From contig CAZVCC010000072.1 of the NCBI GenBank assembly GCA_964626015.1, positions 1 to 13,970 on the forward strand: 13,970 nt of DNA, in the 5' to 3' direction. The position numbers and the translations under genes are program-made. The DNA comes from CAIKZJ01 sp964626015 (lineage in GTDB: Bacteria > Bacteroidota > Ignavibacteria > Tepidaquicellales > Tepidaquicellaceae). Every line of letters begins with the position of its first letter. The first letter of the stretch is position 1. The notes beneath the pieces were generated by a model. The model saw only the letters and a program-made list of their open reading frames with translations. It was not told the DNA's origin and ran no database searches. Shown in pieces: positions 5,264 to 13,710 of this stretch.

Positions 5264-8062
5264 ATGTTAACTATTTTTGAACTTGTTGAAGGGAAAACTG
5301 AATCTTGGATTTCACAGGAGAGGAAAAACAACAGGTCAGCAATTGGTAGTTTAGTGAATTACATTTCATCTAAGAAAAAACTCCGCGAACCTCAGCTAAA
5401 AGCTATTGAAGTATATCTTTGGATTAAGTTTGTCGGAAACAATCAAAAACTTTCAGAAATCGTCAAGCAAGGATTGTTATATGATGATGAGAAAGCAAAG
5501 GAATACAGTTATTATCAGAATTTCTCGGGTAATTATGTTACTCAATTCCTTAATCAGTTCTGCCAGGATAATAATTTAAAGAATTTACAGGACTTTCTCT
5601 TAAATGATCCGCAAGGACAAGAACATGATTGGAACGTCGTTTTAGAGGAGCTTCTTCACAATTTCGATTATCCTAATTATCTTTTTAGTCTTCCAATGGG
5701 CGCTGGTAAAACATTTCTGATGGCGGCTTTTATTTATATAGATTTGTATTTTGCTCTGATTAATAAATCTGATAATCGCTTTGCACATAATTTTATGGTT
5801 TTCGCACCATCTGCTTCAAAAACAGCAATTCTTCCTTCGCTTCAAACAATTAAGAACTTCGATCCTTCGTGGGTTCTTCCCGAAAAGGAATCGGAGAGAT
5901 TAAAGAGAATTATTCATATTGAAATTCTCGATAGCCTAAGTTCAAAGCGAAAAGATAAACTACACGGAAATAATCCAAACCTTGAAAAAGTAAACCGAAT
6001 AACACAAACTAAAGATTTTGGGGTTATATTCATAACGAATGCCGAAAAGGTTGTTCTTGAAAAAATAGATGATATACAGAAGTTAAAAATACTTACCGGC
6101 CAAATATCCATAGATGAAAAAGAAGAGGATGAAATTAAAAAGACAAATGAGCTAAGAGAAAAACTTTCGCAAATCAAAAATCTTTCTGTAATTCTCGATG
6201 AAGTTCATCATACTTACGGAAAAACTGAATCTGGAGAGAAAAAATTAAGGCAAGCCGTAAGTATACTAAATCAGCATAATAATGTTGTTTCTGTTCTTGG
6301 TCTTTCAGGTACCCCATTTGTGAAATCTAAAGTTAAAATTGGTGAATCCGAAATCAAACTAAATCAAATTCAGGATATCGTTTACAATTATTCCCTTGCC
6401 GACGGTATCGGCAAGTTTCTTAAAAATCCAATTATTCAGGGATTTAGTATAAATGAAAACCTTTTTCTGAAACAGGCGCTTGATAAGTTTTTTAATGAGT
6501 TTGACAAAACGTATTCCAATGGCACCAAAAGTAAGATTGTTTTTTACTGTCCCTCTATTAAGGTTTTAAATATAGAAATCCTGCCTGTAATTCAGGAATG
6601 GTATTCTGAGAATAGAAGAAATAGAGAAAGCGAAATATTTAAATATTATTCCGATGTTAAAAAAGAGGATAAAGTATTTAAGCTCCCTAAAGATAGTCTT
6701 GCAGTATTTAATAATCTCGATAAACCTTACTCGAATAAGCGTGTTGTTTTACTCGTTGCCGTAGGCACAGAGGGCTGGGATTGTCGTAGTCTCACAGGCG
6801 TTGTTTTACCTCGCAAAGAAACCACGACTAATTTTGTTCTTCAAACAACCTGTCGCTGTTTACGTGAAGTTGATAATGCAAAAAATGAAAATGCTTTAAT
6901 TTTTCTTGATACTTCAAACTATGATATTCTTAAAAGTCAATTAAAAGAAAATTATAACCTCACTATAGACGACTTAAAGCCCCAATCATATTTGAATGTT
7001 CCTGTTGTCGTTCGGAAGCCTAAACTCGGAAAAGTTTCTTATAATCAGGTCTATAAAAAATTCACATTGATTCTGAAAAATGAAGTTAACCCAAACGATA
7101 TTTTCAGCAGTTTCAGCATATCCGATTTCAAAAAGAAACACAAATATGAACTGATAAAGAGAACCGCAAATATAAGCAAAGATGGTCTTTCTGGTCAGGT
7201 TAGCGAAACCTTACAGAACGAATATGATACTTTTTATTATTCTTTTCAGGATTTAATTTACGACATATCTAAATATTCTTATTTGAAAGTCTCTGAATAT
7301 GATATTGCTACAAAATACTATAAATCTGTTACCGATCTTTACGCTAAAATTAAAAAAGAAGCCCTCTGGCTTTCAAATCATACTCATAATGATATCATCA
7401 GTATAATGATCAAGTCTATCGTTGCAGACCTTATGCCGGATGTACAATACAAAACCGAAATAATAAAAGAACCCGTGCATATCGAACTATTAGAATGGAA
7501 TATAAATAATCCTCAGATTTTCTATGGGAATGGTAAGTTTATTCCTAAAGTCAAAAAACAGGATGTTTTCCGTTTGCAAAAGCGCCCTGAAAGGCTAATA
7601 GAAGATTTTGATGACGATAATATAGATACTCTCGATATCAGTTTTAATTATATTCCTTACAAGTTCGATTCCGATTTTGAAATAGCGGCTATTCGCGAAA
7701 TGTTGATGCTTTCCGAACTCCGAAATCTCGAAGTTTATTTTAACGGCTACAAAGATGAACAACTCCAAAACTTTGTAATCAAAACCGACTCTGGTAATTA
7801 CACACCCGATTTTTTAATCATAAAGAGAAAACAAGGCAAGAAATACAAAGCAAAAGATAATAAAGGTGATATAGAAAAAATCTTAATCATCGAAACCAAA
7901 GGTAAAACTTATTATGAAGATTTTAAGCAGAAAGAAAAGTTTATAAATTCCACTTTCTTAAATCATAACAAAAATTTTCTTTTCAAGTGTTTCGTTGATG
8001 AAGATAGAAACGATTTCACATTTCACCTTAATGAACTAAAAAGTTTAATAAATAAATTATGA
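5264..8062 (+). CDS. res: Type III-like restriction helicase-endonuclease (Res)
   Basis: Large subunit of a type III-like restriction-modification enzyme: an SF2 ATPase that translocates on DNA, fused to a nuclease. Visible motifs are Walker A MGAGKT at 145-150, Walker B DEVHH at 312-316, motif III-like GLSGTPF at 346-352, and motif VI QTTCRCLR at 527-534, where the usual Gly before the first Arg is Cys. At the C-terminus a PD-(D/E)XK nuclease is complete: PD at 848-849, E-T-K at 877-879. The length (932 aa) suits Res proteins. ATG 5264 is the first start after the candidate promoter. The gene overlaps mod by four bases (ATGA), so the two are translationally coupled. The order res-mod is the reverse of classical type III loci. 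All motifs appear intact, so cleavage activity is likely. Confidence 0.9.
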   Translation: MLTIFELVEGKTESWISQERKNNRSAIGSLVNYISSKKKLREPQLKAIEVYLWIKFVGNNQKLSEIVKQGLLYDDEKAKEYSYYQNFSGNYVTQFLNQFCQDNNLKNLQDFLLNDPQGQEHDWNVVLEELLHNFDYPNYLFSLPMGAGKTFLMAAFIYIDLYFALINKSDNRFAHNFMVFAPSASKTAILPSLQTIKNFDPSWVLPEKESERLKRIIHIEILDSLSSKRKDKLHGNNPNLEKVNRITQTKDFGVIFITNAEKVVLEKIDDIQKLKILTGQISIDEKEEDEIKKTNELREKLSQIKNLSVILDEVHHTYGKTESGEKKLRQAVSILNQHNNVVSVLGLSGTPFVKSKVKIGESEIKLNQIQDIVYNYSLADGIGKFLKNPIIQGFSINENLFLKQALDKFFNEFDKTYSNGTKSKIVFYCPSIKVLNIEILPVIQEWYSENRRNRESEIFKYYSDVKKEDKVFKLPKDSLAVFNNLDKPYSNKRVVLLVAVGTEGWDCRSLTGVVLPRKETTTNFVLQTTCRCLREVDNAKNENALIFLDTSNYDILKSQLKENYNLTIDDLKPQSYLNVPVVVRKPKLGKVSYNQVYKKFTLILKNEVNPNDIFSSFSISDFKKKHKYELIKRTANISKDGLSGQVSETLQNEYDTFYYSFQDLIYDISKYSYLKVSEYDIATKYYKSVTDLYAKIKKEALWLSNHTHNDIISIMIKSIVADLMPDVQYKTEIIKEPVHIELLEWNINNPQIFYGNGKFIPKVKKQDVFRLQKRPERLIEDFDDDNIDTLDISFNYIPYKFDSDFEIAAIREMLMLSELRNLEVYFNGYKDEQLQNFVIKTDSGNYTPDFLIIKRKQGKKYKAKDNKGDIEKILIIETKGKTYYEDFKQKEKFINSTFLNHNKNFLFKCFVDEDRNDFTFHLNELKSLINKL

Positions 8063-10005
8063 AAAAACCTATAACATATAACATCTCGCCCGCAAAAGGT
8101 CAGGCTCTTTTAAACTTTGAAGGTAGAAGATATCCCGAATCCGTTGAACTGTTTGAAACACAATTAATAGAGGAAGTCCGCCCCGCAAAAGAACAAAAAC
8201 TATTTAAAAAAGACAAACAGAATGATTTAAACTCGGATTTCCGTAATCTTTTAATCCACGGCGATTGTCTTTCCGCTTGTGCATATTTAAAATCAAAAAA
8301 TATTAAAGTTGACTTAGTATATATAGACCCGCCATTTGCAAGTGGCGCTAATTATTCAAAGAAAATTTATTTGAGAAATGGTGGTAGGAATGAACTAAAC
8401 AGACAAAATCAAGATATAGGTGAAGAAATAATGTATGGCGATATCTGGCAAAAAGAGGACTATCTGAATTGGCTTTATGAAAGATTGTCATCAATTCGAG
8501 ATGTTATGAGCTCTGAGGCAACCATTTACTTGCATATAGATTCAACAATCGGACACTATGTGAAAGTTATTATGGATGAAATATTTGGTGATTGGGAGTT
8601 TGCTGAAATAATTTGGGTATGTGGTTTAATGGGTTCAGGTGATTATTATCCGAAAGCTCACGAAACAATTTATTGTTATCGTACAGAAAAATCATTTTTT
8701 AATTCACCTCAAAAACTTGGTTTATCTCCAAGGATAACAGGTGCTTTATCTAATGATGATAAAGGTTGGTTTTATACACGTGGTAGAGAAAGTAGTGGAG
8801 GTTCAACTTATCTAAAAACTTATATCACAAATAATCCAAATCTATCTAAGGAAGATGCTATAGAAGAAGCAAATAAAACAAGAAGTAATCCTGTTTGGAG
8901 TGTTTGGATGGGTAAGGATGAATTAGGGAAAGCCTTTAATGAAAATGGTGTTGGAACATATGCTTATACAGAGAATGAAAATGTTGGATATTCTACTCAA
9001 AAACCTGAGGCACTTTTAAAAAGAATAATAAATGCTAGTTCTGAAAAAGGTTATATTGTAGCAGACTTTTTTGGTGGTAGTGGTGTTACTTCAAAAGTTT
9101 CTAATGATTTAGAGCGAAAATTTATTGCCTGTGATATTGGTGTAAATGCAATCCATACTACACGCGATAGATTAAAAGAAGCAAAAGCAGAATTTGACAT
9201 ACTTAAAATAAATGATGGTATTCGTCTTTTCAGAAATCCTGCACAGACAACAGCAAAAATTTTCAGTTTAATAGACGGCTTCAAAATTAAATCAGAACTT
9301 GATTTAGGCGATTTCTGGGATGGCGGTATAATCAACAAAAAGGGGAATTATACACCTGTTAAGTTTATTGGTATTCACGAAAAACTATCAAAAGAACTTA
9401 TAGACGTAATTCTCGAACAGGTTTACCAAATTGACGATGAAGTTGAAGGTGTAAAAATCATCTACGCTCACAAAGATTTTGATGCTGACCAAAGTTACAT
9501 AAACAAAGAAATTAATAAAGTCGGAAAAACTGATTTGCGTGTTGAACTAATTTCGGTTGACGAACTCCTTAGTCAGAAAGCAGATGTATTATTTACTCCC
9601 GATACCGCGCAAATCAGCATCAAAAAAGATGGCTCAAAATTCAAAGTCGAAATCGAAAACTATTTCAGTAGTTACCTCAAAAATAAAATTGACGACTTCA
9701 ACGCAAAAAAAGTAAAGAAAACAAAACAAGCATCTATTGAAGACGAAAGTGAAGTAACAGAACCAAAAGAAAAGTTCAAACCAATAAAAATCAGTGACAA
9801 AGGACTCGAACTCATCGAATCCGTCCAGTTTGACACAACTCTACGCAAAGACAACGTATGGATTAGCAACCCCGACCTCGAAGACAAAGCAAAGATAAAA
9901 GAAAAGATAAAAGGCAAGTACACATTATCAACAAACAAATTCAAAATTAAAATACGAAATATTGCTGGCGATGAAATCATTATCGATAGTCCTGATTTAT
10001 CATAA
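8059..10005 (+). CDS. mod: Type III-like N6-adenine DNA methyltransferase (Mod)
   Basis: Modification and specificity subunit; it methylates adenine in the recognition site using S-adenosylmethionine and guides Res. Catalytic motif DPPF is at 90-93 and precedes the AdoMet-binding motif DFFGGSGVT (336-344) followed by FIACD, the beta-class order typical of type III Mod. Residues about 100-320 between them should hold the target-recognition domain. The C-terminal 250 residues (Lys-rich linker near 553-570, then KPIKISDKGLELIESVQFD) probably contact Res. Length 648 aa is normal. Codon use changes: the central part is richer in T-ending codons (GGT, TAT), whereas the 3' third favours C-ending ones (GAC, AAC), which hints at exchange of the recognition region. 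I see no phase-variation tract. Confidence 0.92.
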   Translation: MKKPITYNISPAKGQALLNFEGRRYPESVELFETQLIEEVRPAKEQKLFKKDKQNDLNSDFRNLLIHGDCLSACAYLKSKNIKVDLVYIDPPFASGANYSKKIYLRNGGRNELNRQNQDIGEEIMYGDIWQKEDYLNWLYERLSSIRDVMSSEATIYLHIDSTIGHYVKVIMDEIFGDWEFAEIIWVCGLMGSGDYYPKAHETIYCYRTEKSFFNSPQKLGLSPRITGALSNDDKGWFYTRGRESSGGSTYLKTYITNNPNLSKEDAIEEANKTRSNPVWSVWMGKDELGKAFNENGVGTYAYTENENVGYSTQKPEALLKRIINASSEKGYIVADFFGGSGVTSKVSNDLERKFIACDIGVNAIHTTRDRLKEAKAEFDILKINDGIRLFRNPAQTTAKIFSLIDGFKIKSELDLGDFWDGGIINKKGNYTPVKFIGIHEKLSKELIDVILEQVYQIDDEVEGVKIIYAHKDFDADQSYINKEINKVGKTDLRVELISVDELLSQKADVLFTPDTAQISIKKDGSKFKVEIENYFSSYLKNKIDDFNAKKVKKTKQASIEDESEVTEPKEKFKPIKISDKGLELIESVQFDTTLRKDNVWISNPDLEDKAKIKEKIKGKYTLSTNKFKIKIRNIAGDEIIIDSPDLS

Positions 10006-10038
10006 TATAAAATGCTGTATAATTAAACTTTAAATGAT

Positions 10039-11229
10039 ATGAGTTACAAAAACCCACTAGACGATAAAATATATTTAAAAAGGTCTGAAGAAAGAACAAC
10101 AGATATTCGAGGTGATTATTTCAGAGACCAGACAGCAATTATTCATTCAAGACCTTTCAGAAGACTAAAAAACAAGACACAAGTTTTCTTTGCGCCAAAA
10201 GATGACCATGTTTGCACTAGAATCGAACATGTATTTCATGTTGCAACTATTGCAGGTACTATTTGTCGAGGGCTTAATAATACACAATTATACAATTTAA
10301 ATGTTGATATGGCATTTGCAATTGGTCTCGGTCATGATATAGGTCATGCTCCATTTGGACATACGGGTGAACTTGCAATAAATGAATACTTTGGGAATAG
10401 ATTAAAGAATAAGTTCAGTCATGAAATTAATGGTTACAGAGTTGTAGAATATTTAGCGAATGCCGGAAAAGGCTTAAATTTGACTTACGCGGTAAGGGAT
10501 GGAATAATTAGTCATAATGGTGAGAAATTTGAAAGAACATTTAGCCCAAGTAATGTAGTAAAAGATTTTGATAAAATTTTAAAATTAGGTCATCTTTCAA
10601 ATACATATGAAGGATGCATAGTTAGGCATTCTGATAAAATTGCTTATTTGGGTAGAGATATTGAGGACGCTCTTGTTGCCAATTTTTTTGAGAAGAAAGA
10701 TATTCCTGAGTCTATTAGTAAAATTATTGGTAGCAGTAATGGTGAGATAATAAACCAATTGGTATTTGATTTAATTAATAACTCAAAAGAAGGGAAGATT
10801 CAGTTCTCTGAAGAATATTCTTTAATTATGGATGAGTTGTATAAATTTAACAAAGATAATATTTATGCAAATCCTAGAATAAATAAATATCGTGATTATT
10901 GTGAGAAGATAATAAAGTCTATTTGTAAACATGTGGAAGATCTTTTTACAAATTATGAATATGATATTAATAGTTATTACAAAAGTGATTTAAATTTGGA
11001 TAAATTATTTGGAAGATATTTAGAAAACATGAAAGGCTTTTATGAAAAAGAGAAGGCAAAACATAATATGAACCATGAAAATATAAAAATTAGAATTATT
11101 ATTGATTATGTTGCTGGTATGTCCGATGTTTATGCTTTAGATTGTATGAAAGAATTAAGCATACCAAAACCAATAGAGTTTGTCCATATCAAAGCGAAAA
11201 AAGATGTAAAAGATGTACAAAGATATTGA
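10039..11229 (+). CDS. HD-domain dNTP triphosphohydrolase, dGTPase family
   Basis: Predicted to split dNTPs (dGTP in the best-known members) to deoxynucleoside and triphosphate. The family signature is clear: RPFRRLKNKTQVF near the N-terminus, metal ligands H64 (in RIEHVFHVA), H99-D100 in GLGHDIGHAPFGHTGE, and D199 in RHSDKIAYLGRDIEDA; H108 and E111 follow the HD as expected. Length 396 aa is within the family range. It starts 33 nt after mod on the same strand, so co-transcription is likely. DNA methylation needs no dNTPase. Some bacterial dGTPases act in phage defence by depleting dNTPs, so a second arm of the same defence unit is a reasonable inference; ordinary housekeeping dGTPase is the alternative. 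Confidence 0.9.
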   Translation: MSYKNPLDDKIYLKRSEERTTDIRGDYFRDQTAIIHSRPFRRLKNKTQVFFAPKDDHVCTRIEHVFHVATIAGTICRGLNNTQLYNLNVDMAFAIGLGHDIGHAPFGHTGELAINEYFGNRLKNKFSHEINGYRVVEYLANAGKGLNLTYAVRDGIISHNGEKFERTFSPSNVVKDFDKILKLGHLSNTYEGCIVRHSDKIAYLGRDIEDALVANFFEKKDIPESISKIIGSSNGEIINQLVFDLINNSKEGKIQFSEEYSLIMDELYKFNKDNIYANPRINKYRDYCEKIIKSICKHVEDLFTNYEYDINSYYKSDLNLDKLFGRYLENMKGFYEKEKAKHNMNHENIKIRIIIDYVAGMSDVYALDCMKELSIPKPIEFVHIKAKKDVKDVQRY

Positions 11230-11582
11230 CATTTCGTTGTTCTAAAAAATTTATTTTTCTTCTCAACCAACATTGTTTATTTCGTTCGGTTTGTTAATAA
11301 TCTTTTATTATAGTTCTGTAATCTAGCTAATATAGCAAAAGCACTTAATAACTGACTACATCTTCGTTAATTCCTTTTCCTTTAATTCAATTCTTTAAAA
11401 AGTTACAAAACCTCTCAAAAGCATCAGTTTTTTTATTTCAACTCTTAAAAAACAAAATCTTCTAATTTAAGCGTATTTCTCTAGTCAAAATGCATAACAA
11501 GTAAAATTATTTTAATAATCAAGCGGAATATTTACAAAAAAGTTTAAATTGGATGTTTGATTTTAAATTTATTTCTCGTAAC
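11230..11582. other. AT-rich non-coding gap
   Basis: About 350 nt with stops in every frame, very rich in T and A. There is no strong hairpin with a T-run after the dNTPase stop, so I cannot place a terminator. Nothing resembling a tRNA, repeat family or gene remnant is visible. It separates the restriction unit from the next transcription unit. Confidence 0.45.
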
Positions 11583-11611
11583 TTGACGAAAAATAGAATG
11601 TAGGTTTTAAT
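11583..11611 (+). promoter_or_regulatory. Candidate sigma70-type promoter
   Basis: TTGACG (five of six matches to TTGACA) at 11583-11588, a 17-base spacer, then TTTAAT (five of six to TATAAT) at 11606-11611. Transcription would begin near 11618, giving a leader of about ten bases, in keeping with the absence of a Shine-Dalgarno before ATG 11629. This suggests the 514-aa gene is transcribed separately from the restriction operon. Confidence 0.45.
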
Positions 11612-11628
11612 AAATTGAAATTCATCGA

Positions 11629-13173
11629 ATGAATATTTTGAATCTTAGCACTAAAAAATACCTATGGTTCTACAAGGAAGCCTGTTGGCTGGTTTTTGTT
11701 AGACCGTCTGCATTTTTTTATAAACTCTTTCCTAGAAAATTAAAGTTAGACAGATTCCCAGGATATTTTGATGTTTACATTACTTATTATTGCTTATCAA
11801 AAATACCGAACTTTAATAATAGAGAAAAATATTTGAATATATTATATGACGCTCTTACTGAATTATATTTGTGTGAAAATGATGAAGATATAAAAAAATA
11901 TATAAAAAAGTATAGATTAAGAGACTATGTGTTTTTCAGAGCACATATCGATCGTGATTATAACGAGGAAACAAAAAAATTAAAGTATATTAGCAAGAAA
12001 TATGAGGCCTTTCAAATAACTATATGTAAATATATCCGTTATCTTTATGCTATTAGCACAGTTCAAACGGATTTTAATGATATTATGAATAATGATCTTA
12101 AGCTTGTTTTTAATAAAGATGATTTCTTAGCTTATTATAATGAAATTGATGATGAAAAAGATAGAATTGAATGGTGCCGTAAATTGTACGATGCAATGAA
12201 TGCGATTTGCAATTATTTTGATGATTATTATTTAAGCGAAATATTCGCTAAATATAACATTGTAAATAAATACAAACTTAATAAAAAATCAGTTTTGTTG
12301 GATTTTTTATTTCCTTATTATACAAGGTATAATAGTTTCTTATATTATCTATACAAAAATTTCCTGCCATTCATTAAAAATAATATTTCTGAATTAGATT
12401 TTAAGTTGAAAATATCTGAAGGTAAAGAGAAATATCCGGATAAATTTATCTCTGACAAAGATAAATTTCCTTTGTTTGATTTTGAATATGACAAAATAAG
12501 TTTATACTCTAAAACAATCTTTAAACAGACAAAAGAAAATATTGAATATTTTAGTTTCGTTGTAATGAAATATAATTTATTAACCATTAGCAAAAAAACA
12601 ATACCGAATCATTACGATGAAACCATAAAGAAACTAAACTTTGATTTGCAGCACCTGAAAACAGTTTATGACCTTGAAGTTAAAAATGTTAACATTCAAA
12701 GACCGGCAAGTGTTTTAAACAATAATACTTCTGCTCCAATCAGCACTGGTAATAAAAGCAAAACACCACGGCTTGGCAAAACAAAAAAAACTGAGTACTT
12801 TAAATTGATTAAACGATACTTTGAATATGCTGTTGGTTTTGATTGTATTCCTACTCAAAAGCAATTGGCAACTAATCATCTTAGCGAATCATCCTGGAGC
12901 AGGTATATGAATGACGAACTATTTTTACCTGTGCTTTTAAATGCTATTGAAAAAAGGAAGAAGAAACCCGGAATTAGAAAGAAACTTAAGGATTTATACG
13001 AAGCGCTTTACGATGATATTCTTCAAAGAAATTTAGCTCTTCAAAATGCTGAAGAAAAATATACAGGTCAGATCAATAAGAAAGCTGTTTCCGTCAATGA
13101 GAATATTGAAAACAAAGGTCAAAATATTTTCGATGATGAAGAAGATAACAATAATCTGAATCCTTTTTCCTGA
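11629..13173 (+). CDS. Unrecognised 514-aa protein, possible C-terminal HTH
   Basis: I do not recognise the family. Residues 1-355 are predicted mainly helical and rich in Tyr, Phe, Lys and Asp (KKYLWFYKEACWLVFVRPSA near 9-28, AICNYFDDYYLSEIFAKYN near 192-210), with no signal peptide or clear membrane span. A low-complexity linker (about 357-385; LNNNTSAPISTGNKSKTPRL) leads to a basic helical domain. Within it, IPTQKQLATNHLSESSWSRY near 407-426 has the spacing of a helix-turn-helix. The tail (from about 475) is Asn/Glu/Asp-rich and likely disordered. An N-terminal sensing or binding part joined to a DNA-binding C-terminus is the simplest reading, but this is inferred from pattern only. It is set apart from the dNTPase by 399 nt and has its own candidate promoter. 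Confidence 0.75.
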   Translation: MNILNLSTKKYLWFYKEACWLVFVRPSAFFYKLFPRKLKLDRFPGYFDVYITYYCLSKIPNFNNREKYLNILYDALTELYLCENDEDIKKYIKKYRLRDYVFFRAHIDRDYNEETKKLKYISKKYEAFQITICKYIRYLYAISTVQTDFNDIMNNDLKLVFNKDDFLAYYNEIDDEKDRIEWCRKLYDAMNAICNYFDDYYLSEIFAKYNIVNKYKLNKKSVLLDFLFPYYTRYNSFLYYLYKNFLPFIKNNISELDFKLKISEGKEKYPDKFISDKDKFPLFDFEYDKISLYSKTIFKQTKENIEYFSFVVMKYNLLTISKKTIPNHYDETIKKLNFDLQHLKTVYDLEVKNVNIQRPASVLNNNTSAPISTGNKSKTPRLGKTKKTEYFKLIKRYFEYAVGFDCIPTQKQLATNHLSESSWSRYMNDELFLPVLLNAIEKRKKKPGIRKKLKDLYEALYDDILQRNLALQNAEEKYTGQINKKAVSVNENIENKGQNIFDDEEDNNNLNPFS

Positions 13174-13299
13174 ATTTTATTTCTACTACTTTTTTACAAT
13201 TCTTGAAATTTTATTGAAATATATATTTAATATAAGTATATGTTATTTTATAACGATAGCTTAAAAATCACTCCGAAAATATCCTGATTAACTGAAACC

Positions 13300-13328
13300 T
13301 CTGCATATAGTGAAAGGCAATATGCAGA
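13300..13328. repeat. Hairpin TCTGCATA/TATGCAGA
   Basis: TCTGCATA (13300-13307) pairs perfectly with TATGCAGA (13321-13328) across a 13-base loop containing GTGAAAGG. The loop includes the GTG start and the right arm the ATG start of the doubtful 112-aa frame, so folding could hide the start. Confidence 0.5.
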
Positions 13329-13648
13329 ACTATAAAACCAAAATATCGGATTCAAACAACGTAAAACCTGACAGCTTAATTCTTCTGCTCGAAAGAGCAG
13401 AAGTCAATCTGTTTAAACTCTTCATTTCTTTCGATGAAAAAAGCTTTTCTCGATGCTTTGTCGATCGTTTCTCGATTGTTTCTCGATCGTTTCTCGATTG
13501 TTTGCCGATGACGAGTCCTTGTAGCGTCCTTGAAGAGTCCTTGAAGGCTCGATTAAACGATTCTGATTCTCTTAATGAATTCATTTCAGCTATACCCATG
13601 GGCTATTTCAAAAAGATTCCTCAATATATGCCGCGTGCTCCCGATTGA
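13322..13648 (+). CDS. Doubtful hypothetical protein over 11-nt repeats
   Basis: A frame of 108 aa from ATG 13322 (112 aa from GTG 13310). It reads NYKTKISDSNNVKPDSLILL, then a Ser/Phe/Arg-rich centre encoded by 11-nt tandem repeats (DRFSIVSRSFLDCLP), and ends GYFKKIPQYMPRAPD. Because 11 is not a multiple of three, each repeat unit falls in a different phase, so the repeated DNA was probably not shaped as protein. An antisense frame is open over 13330-13599 as well. A 9-bp hairpin lies inside. No domain is recognised; it may be a regulatory or non-coding region upstream of the next gene. Confidence 0.25.
   Translation: MQNYKTKISDSNNVKPDSLILLLERAEVNLFKLFISFDEKSFSRCFVDRFSIVSRSFLDCLPMTSPCSVLEESLKARLNDSDSLNEFISAIPMGYFKKIPQYMPRAPD
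13382..13403. repeat. 9-bp hairpin with GAAA tetraloop
   Basis: CTTCTGCTC (13382-13390), loop GAAA, GAGCAGAAG (13395-13403): a perfect stem closed by a GNRA-type tetraloop, typical of stable RNA hairpins. No T-run follows, so it is not an obvious terminator. Confidence 0.6.
13450..13543. repeat. Two blocks of 11-nt tandem repeats
   Basis: Block one has five contiguous units of 11 nt at 13450-13504: TCGATGCTTTG, TCGATCGTTTC, TCGATTGTTTC, TCGATCGTTTC and TCGATTGTTTG. After six bases (CCGATG), block two has three 11-nt units at 13511-13543: ACGAGTCCTTG, TAGCGTCCTTG and AAGAGTCCTTG. Two different units with the same 11-nt period, near one DNA helical turn, suggest spaced protein-binding sites or slippage-driven growth. 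Confidence 0.75.
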
Positions 13649-13710
13649 GGATTATATTCCGGCAATTTGTAAGAAATTAATTTTCATTAACTTTAAACCA
13701 TTAAAATAAA

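Noticed and set aside
8059..10005. Phase-variable mod gene
   Set aside because: No simple-sequence tract (tetra- or pentanucleotide run, long homopolymer) was found inside mod or at its start.
10006..10038. Separate promoter before the dNTPase gene
   Set aside because: TATAA-like strings are present but no suitable -35 partner could be placed, and the 33-nt gap favours read-through from mod.
13330..13599. Antisense frame of 89 codons over the 11-nt repeats
   Set aside because: It has no support beyond being open; the repeated DNA opens several frames at once.
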